A stretch of 20,610 nucleotides of DNA from Proteobacteria bacterium UBA6492 (GTDB lineage: Bacteria; Pseudomonadota; Gammaproteobacteria; UBA6429; Thiohalophilaceae): assembly GCA_002436485.1 (NCBI GenBank), contig DJMK01000057.1, positions 392 to 21,001 on the forward strand. Direction: 5' to 3'. This document shows positions 13,633 to 20,610 of the stretch, one piece after another. A model generated the notes under the pieces. That model made no database searches and was not told the DNA's origin. It saw nothing but the letters and a program-made list of their open reading frames with translations. The position numbers and the translations under genes are program-made. The stretch's first letter is position 1. Each line of letters begins with the position of its first letter.

Positions 13633-15231
13633 ATGGATATTTCTTATTCCTCAATGATTATTCAGGTGCTTGGTGGGCTTGGCCTGTTCCTGCTTGGTAT
13701 GGTCGTTATGACAGAAGGTCTGCGCGCCCTGGCAGGCGATACCATGCGCTATATCCTGATGCGTTTTACCCATACGCCACTCAGTGGTGCCATGACCGGC
13801 GCAGTTACAACCGCTATTCTGCAATCTTCAAGCGCAACTACCGTTGCCGCGGTGGGTTTTGTCGGTGCCGGCTTAATGGGGTTTTCCGAGTCGCTGGGCA
13901 TTATATTTGGCGCGAATATTGGAACGACCCTGAAGGGATGGCTAATCGCCCTGATCGGTTTTCGATTCCAGATCGGAACAGCACTTTTACCATTGATCTT
14001 TGTAGGTGCCCTGATGCGCTTGTTCAACAAAGGCAAGTTGGGCAACGCAGGTTATGCTATTGCAGGATTTGGGTTGATATTTGTCGGTATTGACCTTTTG
14101 CAGTCAGGTATGACTGGCGTAGACAAGATTATCACGCCGGACAGCTTTCCTTCTGATTCCTGGTTGGGTCGCATTCAGCTGGTGTTGCTCGGTATTCTTA
14201 TAACCGTTATCACCCAGTCATCCAGTGCCGGCGTTGCCACCACGTTGACAGCACTTTATGCCGGCGCCATAAACTTTCCACAGGCTGCGGCATTAGTGAT
14301 TGGTATGGATATGGGCACGACGGTAACAGCGGCGATGGCAACGATTGGTGGATCAACCAATGTGCGGCGCACCGGTTTTTCGCATGTAATCTATAACTGT
14401 TTTACTGGTATCGGTGCGTTGTTACTGATTTCACCCTATATCTACCTGTGGGAACTGGCGGGGCCGCAAACCTTGCATGACAATGCCGAGATCGCACTGG
14501 TTGCGTTCCATAGCGGTTTCAATACACTCGGTGTAATTGTCGTGCTGCCATTTACCCATGCATTTGCCCGTTTCATGGAGCGCATCATTCCGGAAAAATA
14601 TCCGCTATATGCCAAGCGGCTGGACAAGGCACTATTGACCGAACCCGGGATTGCCTTGCTAACGGCCCAGACTGTAATACAGGATGAGCTGGTAGCCCTG
14701 TTTAAACATAGCCGTGCGATTATGTATGGAGAATCATGGAAACGTATCGATATGGAGGAGTTGAAACGCTCCATCGAGCATGCATCATCCTACCTGGATC
14801 GCATTCATATCACAGATTCTGGTGATATCAAGTCTGTCCAGTTAATCGAGTTATTACATACCATGGATCATATGCAACGGCTATTTGAGCGCTGCGAGGA
14901 AGAAGAAGACCGCATCATCGTGGCGCGCGATTCAAAGTTGTTTGTGGAGCAGATTGAGACGGTGATGTCGATGATCAAGCATGTGCTTGAAAATATTGAG
15001 CTGGGTAACTGGACCAATGCGCGGAAGATTTCCAGTGATATTTACCAGGAGATGGAGAAATCCGAGACACTGAATAGAAAAATAATAATCGAGAAAATGG
15101 GACAGGGCGAAATTAAATTGCAAACAGGATCACAGTATCTTGAATCGTTGCGCTGGTTGACAAGAGTATGTCGGCATATTACACAGATTACAACGCATTT
15201 TGGTAATGCAGTAGTTGCAGTGGCCCGGTAG
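13633..15231 (+). CDS. Na/Pi cotransporter family protein with PhoU-like tail
   Basis: This 532-residue protein has an N-terminal transporter region (about 8-320) with two inverted-repeat halves of PF02690: QSSSATT (64-70) and QSSSAG (195-200) are the substrate-site serine motifs, with GANIGTT (93-99) and GMDMGTTVTA (224-233) as their partner loops. The transporter imports phosphate with sodium. The C-terminal 190 residues are a helical PhoU-like domain (about 335-530) common in this branch and probably regulatory. Its length fits the fused form. No pst or pho genes are adjacent. It begins after a 119-base gap with AT-rich sequence; no firm promoter is visible. Confidence 0.92.
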   Translation: MDISYSSMIIQVLGGLGLFLLGMVVMTEGLRALAGDTMRYILMRFTHTPLSGAMTGAVTTAILQSSSATTVAAVGFVGAGLMGFSESLGIIFGANIGTTLKGWLIALIGFRFQIGTALLPLIFVGALMRLFNKGKLGNAGYAIAGFGLIFVGIDLLQSGMTGVDKIITPDSFPSDSWLGRIQLVLLGILITVITQSSSAGVATTLTALYAGAINFPQAAALVIGMDMGTTVTAAMATIGGSTNVRRTGFSHVIYNCFTGIGALLLISPYIYLWELAGPQTLHDNAEIALVAFHSGFNTLGVIVVLPFTHAFARFMERIIPEKYPLYAKRLDKALLTEPGIALLTAQTVIQDELVALFKHSRAIMYGESWKRIDMEELKRSIEHASSYLDRIHITDSGDIKSVQLIELLHTMDHMQRLFERCEEEEDRIIVARDSKLFVEQIETVMSMIKHVLENIELGNWTNARKISSDIYQEMEKSETLNRKIIIEKMGQGEIKLQTGSQYLESLRWLTRVCRHITQITTHFGNAVVAVAR

Positions 15232-15288
15232 GTTCGTGCCAGTATTTAAGCTGTTTCATGGATTAAAGAATTACATTATTATTAAAGT

Positions 15289-16359
15289 ATGAAAAATTTA
15301 GGTATAAGTTTTCTGAAAGCCCTGCCGAGTATTATCGCGGCACTTGGCATGTCATCACTGTTTTTGAACCAGTGGGCATATGCGTCTGATATTGGTGCAG
15401 AACTGTATGAACAGCATTGTGCTGCCTGCCATGGAATACGCGGGCAGGGTGGAACAGGTGTGCCACTGGCACTGGATGATTTTCAACGCGAAGTCACTGA
15501 TCAATTCCTGTTTAATACTATCAAGCATGGTCGACCAGGTCGCGTGATGCCGTCGTACGCAATGCTTGGAGAGGAACAGATATCCGCAATCGTCAAGCAT
15601 ATTCGCGGTTTTTCTAATGTGAAGGCGCCGGCGTTTGACGATACACCAATCACCGGTGATACGAAGAATGGCAAAAGCCTTTTCATGCAACATTGTGCGG
15701 CCTGTCATGGAGAACAGGGACAGGGAGCGGCTGGCACAGGGGTTACCTTTTCGAGGCCTCGTGATTACCCCATTCTGGCACCTGCTTTAAACAATCCAGG
15801 TTTTCTGACAAGTGCCACTGATCAGGATATTAAGCGGACACTGGTTGGAGGTCGTAAAGGCACACCGATGCGGTCATTTATCGAAGCAGGCCTCAAGGAA
15901 AAAGAAATTAACGATATCGTCAGTTATATTAGAAGTTTTGAGAACAATCCTCTTAAACCGGTTCATGTGGATGAGCCGCTGGTGATCGAATATGAATCTG
16001 ACGCCGATCTGACGACAGTTATTGATAACATAAAACGCGCGGCGCAAGGAAAGAATTTTCGCCTGATACGAGTACAAAATCTGGATTATGGTTTTGTTGA
16101 TGAAAAAGCCGAGTCGGGCAAGGAAGTCATCATTTACTTCTGTAATTTCAAATTACTTAACCAGGCATTGAAAGTAGATTCACGGGTTGGTTTGTTTTTG
16201 CCTTGTCGTATCACCGCTTACGAACAGGATGGCAAGGTGAAGGTGATTGCCATCAACCCAAGGAGACTGAGTCACCTGTTTAACAATAATGAGCTTGATC
16301 GGCTGTGTAATGAAATGTACAAGACCTATGTTGAAATCCTAGAGGAGGCAACGTTTTGA
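15289..16359 (+). CDS. Diheme cytochrome c fused to DUF302
   Basis: This 356-residue protein begins with a signal peptide ending near YASD (31-34). Two cytochrome c domains follow, with haem motifs CAACH at 44-48 and 136-140 and candidate axial methionines Met87 (RVMPSY) and Met194 (GTPMRSF). From about 231 to 330 lies a DUF302 domain (IEYESDADLTTVIDNIKRA...LIRVQNLDYGF...IIYFCNFKLLNQAL). DUF302 resembles small metal- or haem-associated folds, but its role is unknown. The protein is exported and should carry two haems. The stop overlaps the TTG start of a second DUF302 protein. The ATG has no clear ribosome binding site. Confidence 0.9.
   Translation: MKNLGISFLKALPSIIAALGMSSLFLNQWAYASDIGAELYEQHCAACHGIRGQGGTGVPLALDDFQREVTDQFLFNTIKHGRPGRVMPSYAMLGEEQISAIVKHIRGFSNVKAPAFDDTPITGDTKNGKSLFMQHCAACHGEQGQGAAGTGVTFSRPRDYPILAPALNNPGFLTSATDQDIKRTLVGGRKGTPMRSFIEAGLKEKEINDIVSYIRSFENNPLKPVHVDEPLVIEYESDADLTTVIDNIKRAAQGKNFRLIRVQNLDYGFVDEKAESGKEVIIYFCNFKLLNQALKVDSRVGLFLPCRITAYEQDGKVKVIAINPRRLSHLFNNNELDRLCNEMYKTYVEILEEATF
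16341..16358 (+). promoter_or_regulatory. Strong ribosome binding site deciding a TTG start
   Basis: AGAGGAGG (16341-16348) lies 7 bases before TTG 16356, inside the end of the cytochrome gene. The TTG shares the bases TTGA with the upstream TGA stop. The excellent site and spacing support this rare start codon and tight translational coupling. The next in-frame ATG would remove the signal peptide. Confidence 0.75.
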
Positions 16360-16814
16360 TCTTAGTTAACCGCCTCTTCATTATATTGATACTGGTTATT
16401 ACCAGTGCATTCGCCAATGCTGCACATATCAACATGGTCAGGGTCAAGAATACATTTCCTGAAACCATGCTGCGGTTACAGGAAGTGATCAAGGAGCATG
16501 GTTACAAGCTGAGTCGTGTACAACGGGTTGATATTGGTCTTACCCAGAGTGGCTACCAGACAGATAAATACCGGGTAGTCTTTTTTGGCAAGCATGACGA
16601 GCTGCGCTGGATAATCCGAAATCATCCTGAACTGATACCGTATTTGCCGCTGAAGATAGCAATCTATGCTGAAAACCGGGATACCATCCTGGCAATCTAT
16701 AACCCTAATATATTATTTGAGCCAAAAGACGGGAAATTGCAGGAAATTATTAGCCGTTGGGAGAAGGATCTGGAGAGTATTTTCAAGGCAATGCGGGAGT
16801 TCGAGACAGATTAA
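16356..16814 (+). CDS. Exported DUF302 family protein
   Basis: The TTG start gives 152 residues beginning with a signal peptide MILVNRLFIILILVITSAFANA, likely cleaved after ANA at 22. The mature protein has the DUF302 layout: VKNTFPETMLRLQEVIKEHGYKLSRVQRVDIGL (30-62), then YRVVFFGK, a LPLKIAIYAENRDTILAIYNP strand pair (100-120) and a helical end. It lacks the cytochrome part and the Cys of the partner's IIYFC segment (the equivalent is RVVFFG). It is coupled to the cytochrome c-DUF302 gene, so two DUF302 domains probably meet in the periplasm. Confidence 0.85.
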   Translation: MILVNRLFIILILVITSAFANAAHINMVRVKNTFPETMLRLQEVIKEHGYKLSRVQRVDIGLTQSGYQTDKYRVVFFGKHDELRWIIRNHPELIPYLPLKIAIYAENRDTILAIYNPNILFEPKDGKLQEIISRWEKDLESIFKAMREFETD

Positions 16815-16955
16815 TCGCCCTTTTCATACGGGAGTGGTTAGTTCATTACGCATTTCAGGGAATAGGTTCACAGTCGAGTGATAGCGTGCTTCAAGTAGCG
16901 AGATCGAGCTGCTAAACTGCCATGCAAACTACCATTATTATATAAGGAAAGCATC

Positions 16956-17648
16956 GTGACAAAACCGATCCACTATATTGCTGTGCTGGCACTACTTGGC
17001 AGCGCAATTGTATTGCCTGCGGCCATGGCGGCAGACAAGAAATATACCACTGAAAAAGAGCGTTTTAGTTACGCACTGGGCGTGCAGCTGGGCAGAAGTC
17101 TTCAGCAACAAGGCATTACAGATGTCGACTCAAAAGCATTAGCTCAGGCGATTGATGATATGGTCACCGGTAAGCAACCGAGAGTTTCTTCACAGGATAT
17201 GCAGGCAGCCATGAATGCCTACCGTGAAAAGATCGTGGCAGAACAGCAGGCCAAGGGAAATGCAGCCTCGATGGCAGGCGAAAAGTTCCGCAGTGCTAAT
17301 AAAAAGCGCAAGGGCGTTACCGAGTTGGCCAATGGTATCCAGTATGAAGTCATCAAGAAGGGCAAGGGCAAGAAGCCAACTATCAACGATACAGTGACCG
17401 TGCATTATCATGGCACGTTGATTTCCGGCAATGTTTTTGACAGTTCGGTCAAGCGTGGACAACCTGCTACTTTCCCGCTAAATGGTGTTATCAAGGGTTG
17501 GCAGGAAATTTTGCCGCTGATGCCGACTGGTTCAAAATGGAAAGTGGTTATTCCACCTAACCTGGCCTACGGTGAGCGCGGCGCAGGTTCCTCCATAGGA
17601 CCAAATGAAACACTGATCTTCGAGATCGAACTGCTGGCAATCAAATAA
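16956..17648 (+). CDS. FkpA/Mip-type FKBP peptidyl-prolyl isomerase
   Basis: The GTG at 16956 with AAGGA about 7 bases upstream gives 230 residues. A signal peptide ends at AMA (23-25). The N-terminal helical dimerisation region (about 28-115) contains RFSYALGVQLGRSL, typical of FkpA, FklB and Mip. The FKBP domain (about 135-230) has VTVHYHGTLISGNVFDSS, VIKGWQEILPLMPTGSKWKVVIPPNLAYGERG in outline and GPNETLIFEIELL. Active-site aromatic residues Tyr, Phe, Trp and Tyr are present. It works as a periplasmic folding helper. A UUCG terminator ends the transcript. Confidence 0.93.
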   Translation: MTKPIHYIAVLALLGSAIVLPAAMAADKKYTTEKERFSYALGVQLGRSLQQQGITDVDSKALAQAIDDMVTGKQPRVSSQDMQAAMNAYREKIVAEQQAKGNAASMAGEKFRSANKKRKGVTELANGIQYEVIKKGKGKKPTINDTVTVHYHGTLISGNVFDSSVKRGQPATFPLNGVIKGWQEILPLMPTGSKWKVVIPPNLAYGERGAGSSIGPNETLIFEIELLAIK

Positions 17649-17669
17649 AGTTTTTGGGCAGACGTATAA

Positions 17670-17697
17670 CAGGGGCCTTCGGGCCCCTGTTTTATTT
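17670..17697 (+). terminator. UUCG-loop terminator after the FKBP gene
   Basis: CAGGGGCC (17670-17677) pairs perfectly with GGCCCCTG (17682-17689) around a TTCG tetraloop, followed by TTTTATTT. This is a textbook strong intrinsic terminator and separates the FKBP gene from the polymerase gene. Confidence 0.95.
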
Positions 17698-17849
17698 GCA
17701 ACAGCATTTTTTAAATTAGATACCGGCATTGTTGGTCTCTAATGTTCGTTACTGGTTGTAATTTCGATAAAAAATTTGTTGCTTGCGATGCAGCAGGGCT
17801 TTTGCTTGAATGGATCGCCCGCCAGGGTCGTTACGCATCGGAGAGCAAA

Positions 17850-19082
17850 ATGCCATCATCGTACTGGGAACGCGCTATTGTCTTTGTCGACATGGATGCC
17901 TTTTTTGCATCTGTCGAGCAAAAAGACAATCCCGCACTACGAGGCCATCCGGTTGCGGTAACTAATGGTCAGCAAGGTACCTGTATTATTACCTGTTCCT
18001 ACGAGGCGCGTGCACGTGGTATCCACACCGGCATGCGAATCAGCGAGGCACAACAGCTGAGCCCCCAGCTAGTGCAGTGTCCGGCACGTCCACAACGTTA
18101 TGCCTATTTTGCCGGCCTGATTGCTGAAACGTTGCGCCGGGAAATTTCACCGGAACTGGAAATATTTTCGGTGGATGAAGTTTTCATTGATGTCACGCGC
18201 AGCCAGAAAATGTTTGGTACACCGGAAAAAATTGCACAGCGTGTGCAGCAGATCATGGATGACGTTGTTCAGTTACCCTGCACCATTGGCATTAGTGGCG
18301 ACAAGACCACGGCAAAATACGCAGCCAAGCTACACAAGCCAAAAGGTCTCGCTGTCGTGCCTCCCTGGCAAGCACGCAAATACCTGCATGATGTGCCGGT
18401 AAAAAAATTATGTGGCATTGCAGAGGGCATTGGCCGTTTCCTTGCCGCGCGCGGTGTTTACACCTGTGGTGATATGCAGCATTTGCCGATCGGTGTGCTG
18501 GGCAAACGTTTTGGTTACCCGGGGCGCCGTATCTGGCTGATGTGCCAGGGACAGGACCCGGATAAAATACATACCACGGTTGCGGCACCCAAATCCATGG
18601 GACATGGCAAGGTAATGCCACCGGACACACGCGACAGTAAAACCATTCGTATGTACCTGTTGCATATGAGTGAGAAGCTGGCAATGCGCATGCGTCACCA
18701 TCAACTGGCGGCGAGTACATTTTCCATAGGTTTGCTGACACGTTATGGTTGGCTGGGCGATACGTATCGTGCCCCGACACCGACACATGATGGTAGTGCG
18801 ATTACGCGCATGACACTTGAAATGCTGGATCAATACTGGCGTGGCGAAGGTGTCTCACAAGTTTCGATCACGGCGCTTGATCCACAACCGGTCGATGGAC
18901 AGCTCGAGTTGTTTGACGGGTTGGCAACAGAGGAAAAACCAGCGCGCAATAAAGCCATGGACATCATTAATAATCGTTATGGTGAGCTGACGCTGGCGCC
19001 CGCACGTTTGCTAAATCGTTCAGAGATGCCGAACGTGATTTCTCCGGCCTGGAAACCGGCCGGACACCGCCAGTCAATCTAG
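17850..19082 (+). CDS. dinB: DinB-like Y-family DNA polymerase
   Basis: The ATG at 17850 with GGAGAG 4-5 bases upstream gives 410 residues that begin MPSSYWERAIVFVDMD, the family's usual start; an ATG at 17742 adds 36 atypical residues. Metal ligands are Asp14 (VDMDAFFASVEQ) and Asp109-Glu110 (FSVDE). Phe19 is the probable steric gate. CSYEARARGI (49-58) binds the incoming nucleotide. The thumb carries IGISGDKTTAKYAAK (146-160), and QLELF at 351-355 is a good sliding-clamp motif. It copies past damaged bases. This subgroup is a variant of DNA polymerase IV and is not in an imuAB cassette. No LexA box is visible upstream. Confidence 0.9.
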   Translation: MPSSYWERAIVFVDMDAFFASVEQKDNPALRGHPVAVTNGQQGTCIITCSYEARARGIHTGMRISEAQQLSPQLVQCPARPQRYAYFAGLIAETLRREISPELEIFSVDEVFIDVTRSQKMFGTPEKIAQRVQQIMDDVVQLPCTIGISGDKTTAKYAAKLHKPKGLAVVPPWQARKYLHDVPVKKLCGIAEGIGRFLAARGVYTCGDMQHLPIGVLGKRFGYPGRRIWLMCQGQDPDKIHTTVAAPKSMGHGKVMPPDTRDSKTIRMYLLHMSEKLAMRMRHHQLAASTFSIGLLTRYGWLGDTYRAPTPTHDGSAITRMTLEMLDQYWRGEGVSQVSITALDPQPVDGQLELFDGLATEEKPARNKAMDIINNRYGELTLAPARLLNRSEMPNVISPAWKPAGHRQSI

Positions 19083-19192
19083 CTACAACGCCAATAATCT
19101 TTGCTGGTTACGTCGTATACAGGTAAGATGGAAGCGCGTGGTTAGAGGGGAGCTGACCCGCCAGATAACTATTACGAACGTGGGTAGGTGCC

Positions 19193-19600
19193 ATGCTGTC
19201 ACCTGATGTAATCGAATTTTTAAATCGCGGGGGCGATTCAGCACGGCCTAGCTGGCTGGAAAAGAACCCTGTGCTTGCTAATTTTGTTACCTGCCCGATC
19301 ATCATTATTCGTCCCACAGCTATCCCCCATGCCAAATGTATCGAAGCATTTGAACAGGCTGCGGGTCGTCATGTGCATATTCAATATAAGGATGGTAGTC
19401 ATCGTCATTTACTACAGGTGAATCAGGATGCGACAGTTGATGCGATCATGAAACTGATTGAGCAGGTAGAGCATGTTGGTGGGACATGCCATGTCGAACG
19501 AACGTTTCTCATTTTGTTTATCCCTGCTGGTTACCACCTTTCGATAGGGAGTTCTATACAGAATTTTTACTCGGTAGTGGAGAACGGTGCAGCGCATTAA
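19193..19600 (+). CDS. Hypothetical protein (135 aa)
   Basis: The protein begins MLSPDVIEFLNRGGDSARPSW, with a helix then a turn, followed by strands PIIIIRPT and HVHIQYKDGSHRHLLQV, a helix ATVDAIMKLIEQVEHVGG and strands CHVERTFLILFIP. The alternating beta-alpha-beta pattern suggests a small compact fold, and there are several histidines (HVHI, HRH). No signal peptide or membrane segment is clear. An AGG lies 7 bases before the ATG. I do not recognise the family. It stands alone between 110-base and 211-base gaps. Confidence 0.65.
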   Translation: MLSPDVIEFLNRGGDSARPSWLEKNPVLANFVTCPIIIIRPTAIPHAKCIEAFEQAAGRHVHIQYKDGSHRHLLQVNQDATVDAIMKLIEQVEHVGGTCHVERTFLILFIPAGYHLSIGSSIQNFYSVVENGAAH

Positions 19601-19724
19601 ATGCCTGTGCCGAAGAAATAAAGAAATCAGTAATATAATTATTTAATGATAGTAAATGCTTTTATATTGGTCGGTTTCTTATGGAAAAGCAGATGTTGGC
19701 AGAATGTGAAGTTACTACGAGAGC

Positions 19725-19749
19725 GTTAACATAGTCACAAACTGTTAAC
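19725..19749. promoter_or_regulatory. Inverted repeat upstream of the short PilZ gene
   Basis: GTTAACA (19725-19731) and TGTTAAC (19743-19749) form a 7-bp perfect inverted repeat with an 11-base spacer, 63 bases before the PilZ ATG. A TTGACG follows at 19754-19759 but no good -10 box stands 16-18 bases after it. The site may be an operator; the regulator is unknown. The rest of the 211-base gap is AT-rich with nothing else I can support. Confidence 0.3.
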
Positions 19750-19811
19750 TCGATTGACGGGAGCTGGATTCCGGTGTACTTGTAAATAATTGATTGCATG
19801 GGGATCGTTTT

Positions 19812-20108
19812 ATGGCACAGACATATGGCAATGCATTGATGGAAAAGCGAAAGCACAAGCGAATTCAGTATGGTCGAACTGTCAATGTTGTGACCGACTC
19901 AGGTGACAAGCTGAAGCTCGAAGTGCTTGATTATTCCATGGGTGGCATGGGACTGGTCAGTTATGTCGAGTTTACACCCGGTAATGTGCTTGAGTTTGAG
20001 TCAATTATGACCCTGGATGGTCAGGAACGCCCGCTTGAGCTCAAAGGCGAAGTGGTACATGTCCAGGAGCAGTTTCAGGAGTACGCGCTTGGAGTGAGCT
20101 TCATGTGA
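19812..20108 (+). CDS. Short PilZ domain protein
   Basis: The ATG at 19812, with GGGG about 8 bases upstream, gives a 98-residue single-domain protein. The PilZ signature is complete: RKHKR at 13-17 (R-x-x-x-R) and DYSMGG at 40-45 (D-x-S-x-x-G), followed by a beta barrel of LKGEVVHV and YALGVSF. Both motifs contact c-di-GMP in known PilZ proteins, so binding is likely. It lacks any output domain and probably works by contact with a partner. The second PilZ gene follows after 146 bases. Confidence 0.92.
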   Translation: MAQTYGNALMEKRKHKRIQYGRTVNVVTDSGDKLKLEVLDYSMGGMGLVSYVEFTPGNVLEFESIMTLDGQERPLELKGEVVHVQEQFQEYALGVSFM

Positions 20109-20254
20109 TTCCACCAGCACTTTGAGAGTAGCGTAAATATGCAAATTGTGATTGATATAGGGTTTTCATCAACAAGAATAGCTTATATTATTAAGCACTA
20201 ATATAACTAAAATAGCTTTTGACCAACGCCAGATAACCGCATAAGGATGCTGGC

Positions 20255-20610
20255 TTGGATGAGGCAAAGCCAGTGGAAAAAGACATAACCGATCGCCGTA
20301 GTTTCCCGCGTTTTCCCGTAAAAGCGCGTGTCAGGGTCAGTCATTCCCTGATTGGAACAATAGAGGGCGAGTCCATGAATATTTCAGATACCGGCCTGTA
20401 TCTGACCCTGGAGAATGTCCCCAGGGTGCCGCGCGGTGCACATATCGGTCTGCAAATGCTTGATTCGGTCAATCCGGGGATTATTTTTAATACTCGGGTT
20501 ATTCATGTTTCAGACGCCGGGCTTGGTATAGCCATTGTTGATTATGAATTTGAAGGTGTACGTTACACGCTGGATGAATTGCGCAGACAATGGCAAATGG
20601 CCAGAAGCGA
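20255..20610 (+). CDS. PilZ domain protein (partial, cut at window end)
   Basis: The frame is open to the right edge and encodes at least 118 residues. TTG at 20255 has AAGGA 7 bases upstream and is my preferred start; GTG at 20273 with GAGG is an alternative that shortens it by 6 residues. With the TTG start the signature is RRSFPR at 14-19 (Arg15 and Arg19 as R-x-x-x-R) and NISDTG at 42-47 (N-x-S-x-x-G), both intact. Then come a VRVSHSLIG strand, FNTRVIHVSDAGLGIAIVD and a C-terminal helix LDELRRQWQ. It is distinct in sequence from the preceding PilZ protein, so not a recent duplicate. Confidence 0.88.
   Translation, partial: MDEAKPVEKDITDRRSFPRFPVKARVRVSHSLIGTIEGESMNISDTGLYLTLENVPRVPRGAHIGLQMLDSVNPGIIFNTRVIHVSDAGLGIAIVDYEFEGVRYTLDELRRQWQMARS

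Noticed and set aside
18292..18833. Two long antisense frames (164 and 141 residues) inside the polymerase gene
   Set aside because: The forward frame has all Y-family catalytic motifs; the antisense products look like no protein and carry no start signals.
19043..19064. TCCGGCC/GGCCGGA hairpin at the end of the polymerase gene
   Set aside because: It lies inside the coding sequence and has no T tract, so a terminator call is not supported.
10863..19082. A DNA-damage operon joining the SRAP gene and the Y-family polymerase
   Set aside because: They are separated by about 6 kb, several unrelated genes and a strong terminator, and no LexA box was seen at either.
19681..19734. 17-codon ORF in the gap before the short PilZ gene
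   Set aside because: No ribosome binding site and no sign of coding bias; probably chance.

Overview
This window is a chromosomal stretch from a moderate-GC bacterium, most likely a gammaproteobacterium. The pointers are SlyX, an FkpA/Mip-type FKBP isomerase, an ExeA-type ATPase, three PilZ proteins, DUF3175, DUF4389 and DUF302 proteins, and an exported DsrE-like protein; this mix suggests a free-living or sulfur-associated lineage, which is inference. Nearly all genes read on the + strand. I see no rRNA, tRNA, CRISPR array, insertion sequence or integrase.

Layout. 1-462: the tail of an unrecognised gene, a GlsB/YeaQ small membrane protein and a strong terminator. 473-1392: a leftward exported DsrE-like gene and a 320-bp divergent control region. 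That region holds a good sigma70-type promoter for the DsrE gene, a perfect CRP/Vfr-type palindrome and a tiny leader ORF that overlaps the next start codon. 1393-6891: a closely packed rightward series of small genes: methyltransferase, DUF2238/YjdF membrane protein, a phage-type 'endonuclease V-like' protein, a SnoaL-like protein, small membrane proteins including a DUF4405 cytochrome-b-like protein, exported and anchored orphans, and a rhomboid protease. 6998-8248: an ExeA-type AAA ATPase fused to an FHA domain, preceded by a perfect 7-bp dyad and ending at a bidirectional terminator shared with a convergent membrane-anchored SleB-type cell wall hydrolase. 8945-10284: slyX, a putative HExxH metalloprotein, DUF3175 and DUF4389. 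10372-11528: a GNAT acetyltransferase and a YedK/HMCES abasic-site protein. 11684-13513: a 609-residue protein with a split PilZ-like signature. 13633-15231: a Na/Pi cotransporter. 15289-16814: a diheme cytochrome c fused to DUF302, overlapped by a second exported DUF302 gene. 16956-19082: an FKBP isomerase with a UUCG terminator, then a DinB-like Y-family polymerase. 19193-20610: an orphan gene and two short PilZ genes, the last cut by the window edge.

Themes. Three PilZ-type proteins point to c-di-GMP control in this neighbourhood. The SRAP protein and the Y-family polymerase concern DNA damage but are not in one operon. The most system-like unit is the cytochrome c-DUF302 / DUF302 pair, which is translationally coupled and exported. 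No known defence or mobile system is present. The candidates for new biology are the DUF302 redox pair, the HECFH protein, the split PilZ protein and the CRP-site/leader arrangement at the methyltransferase.
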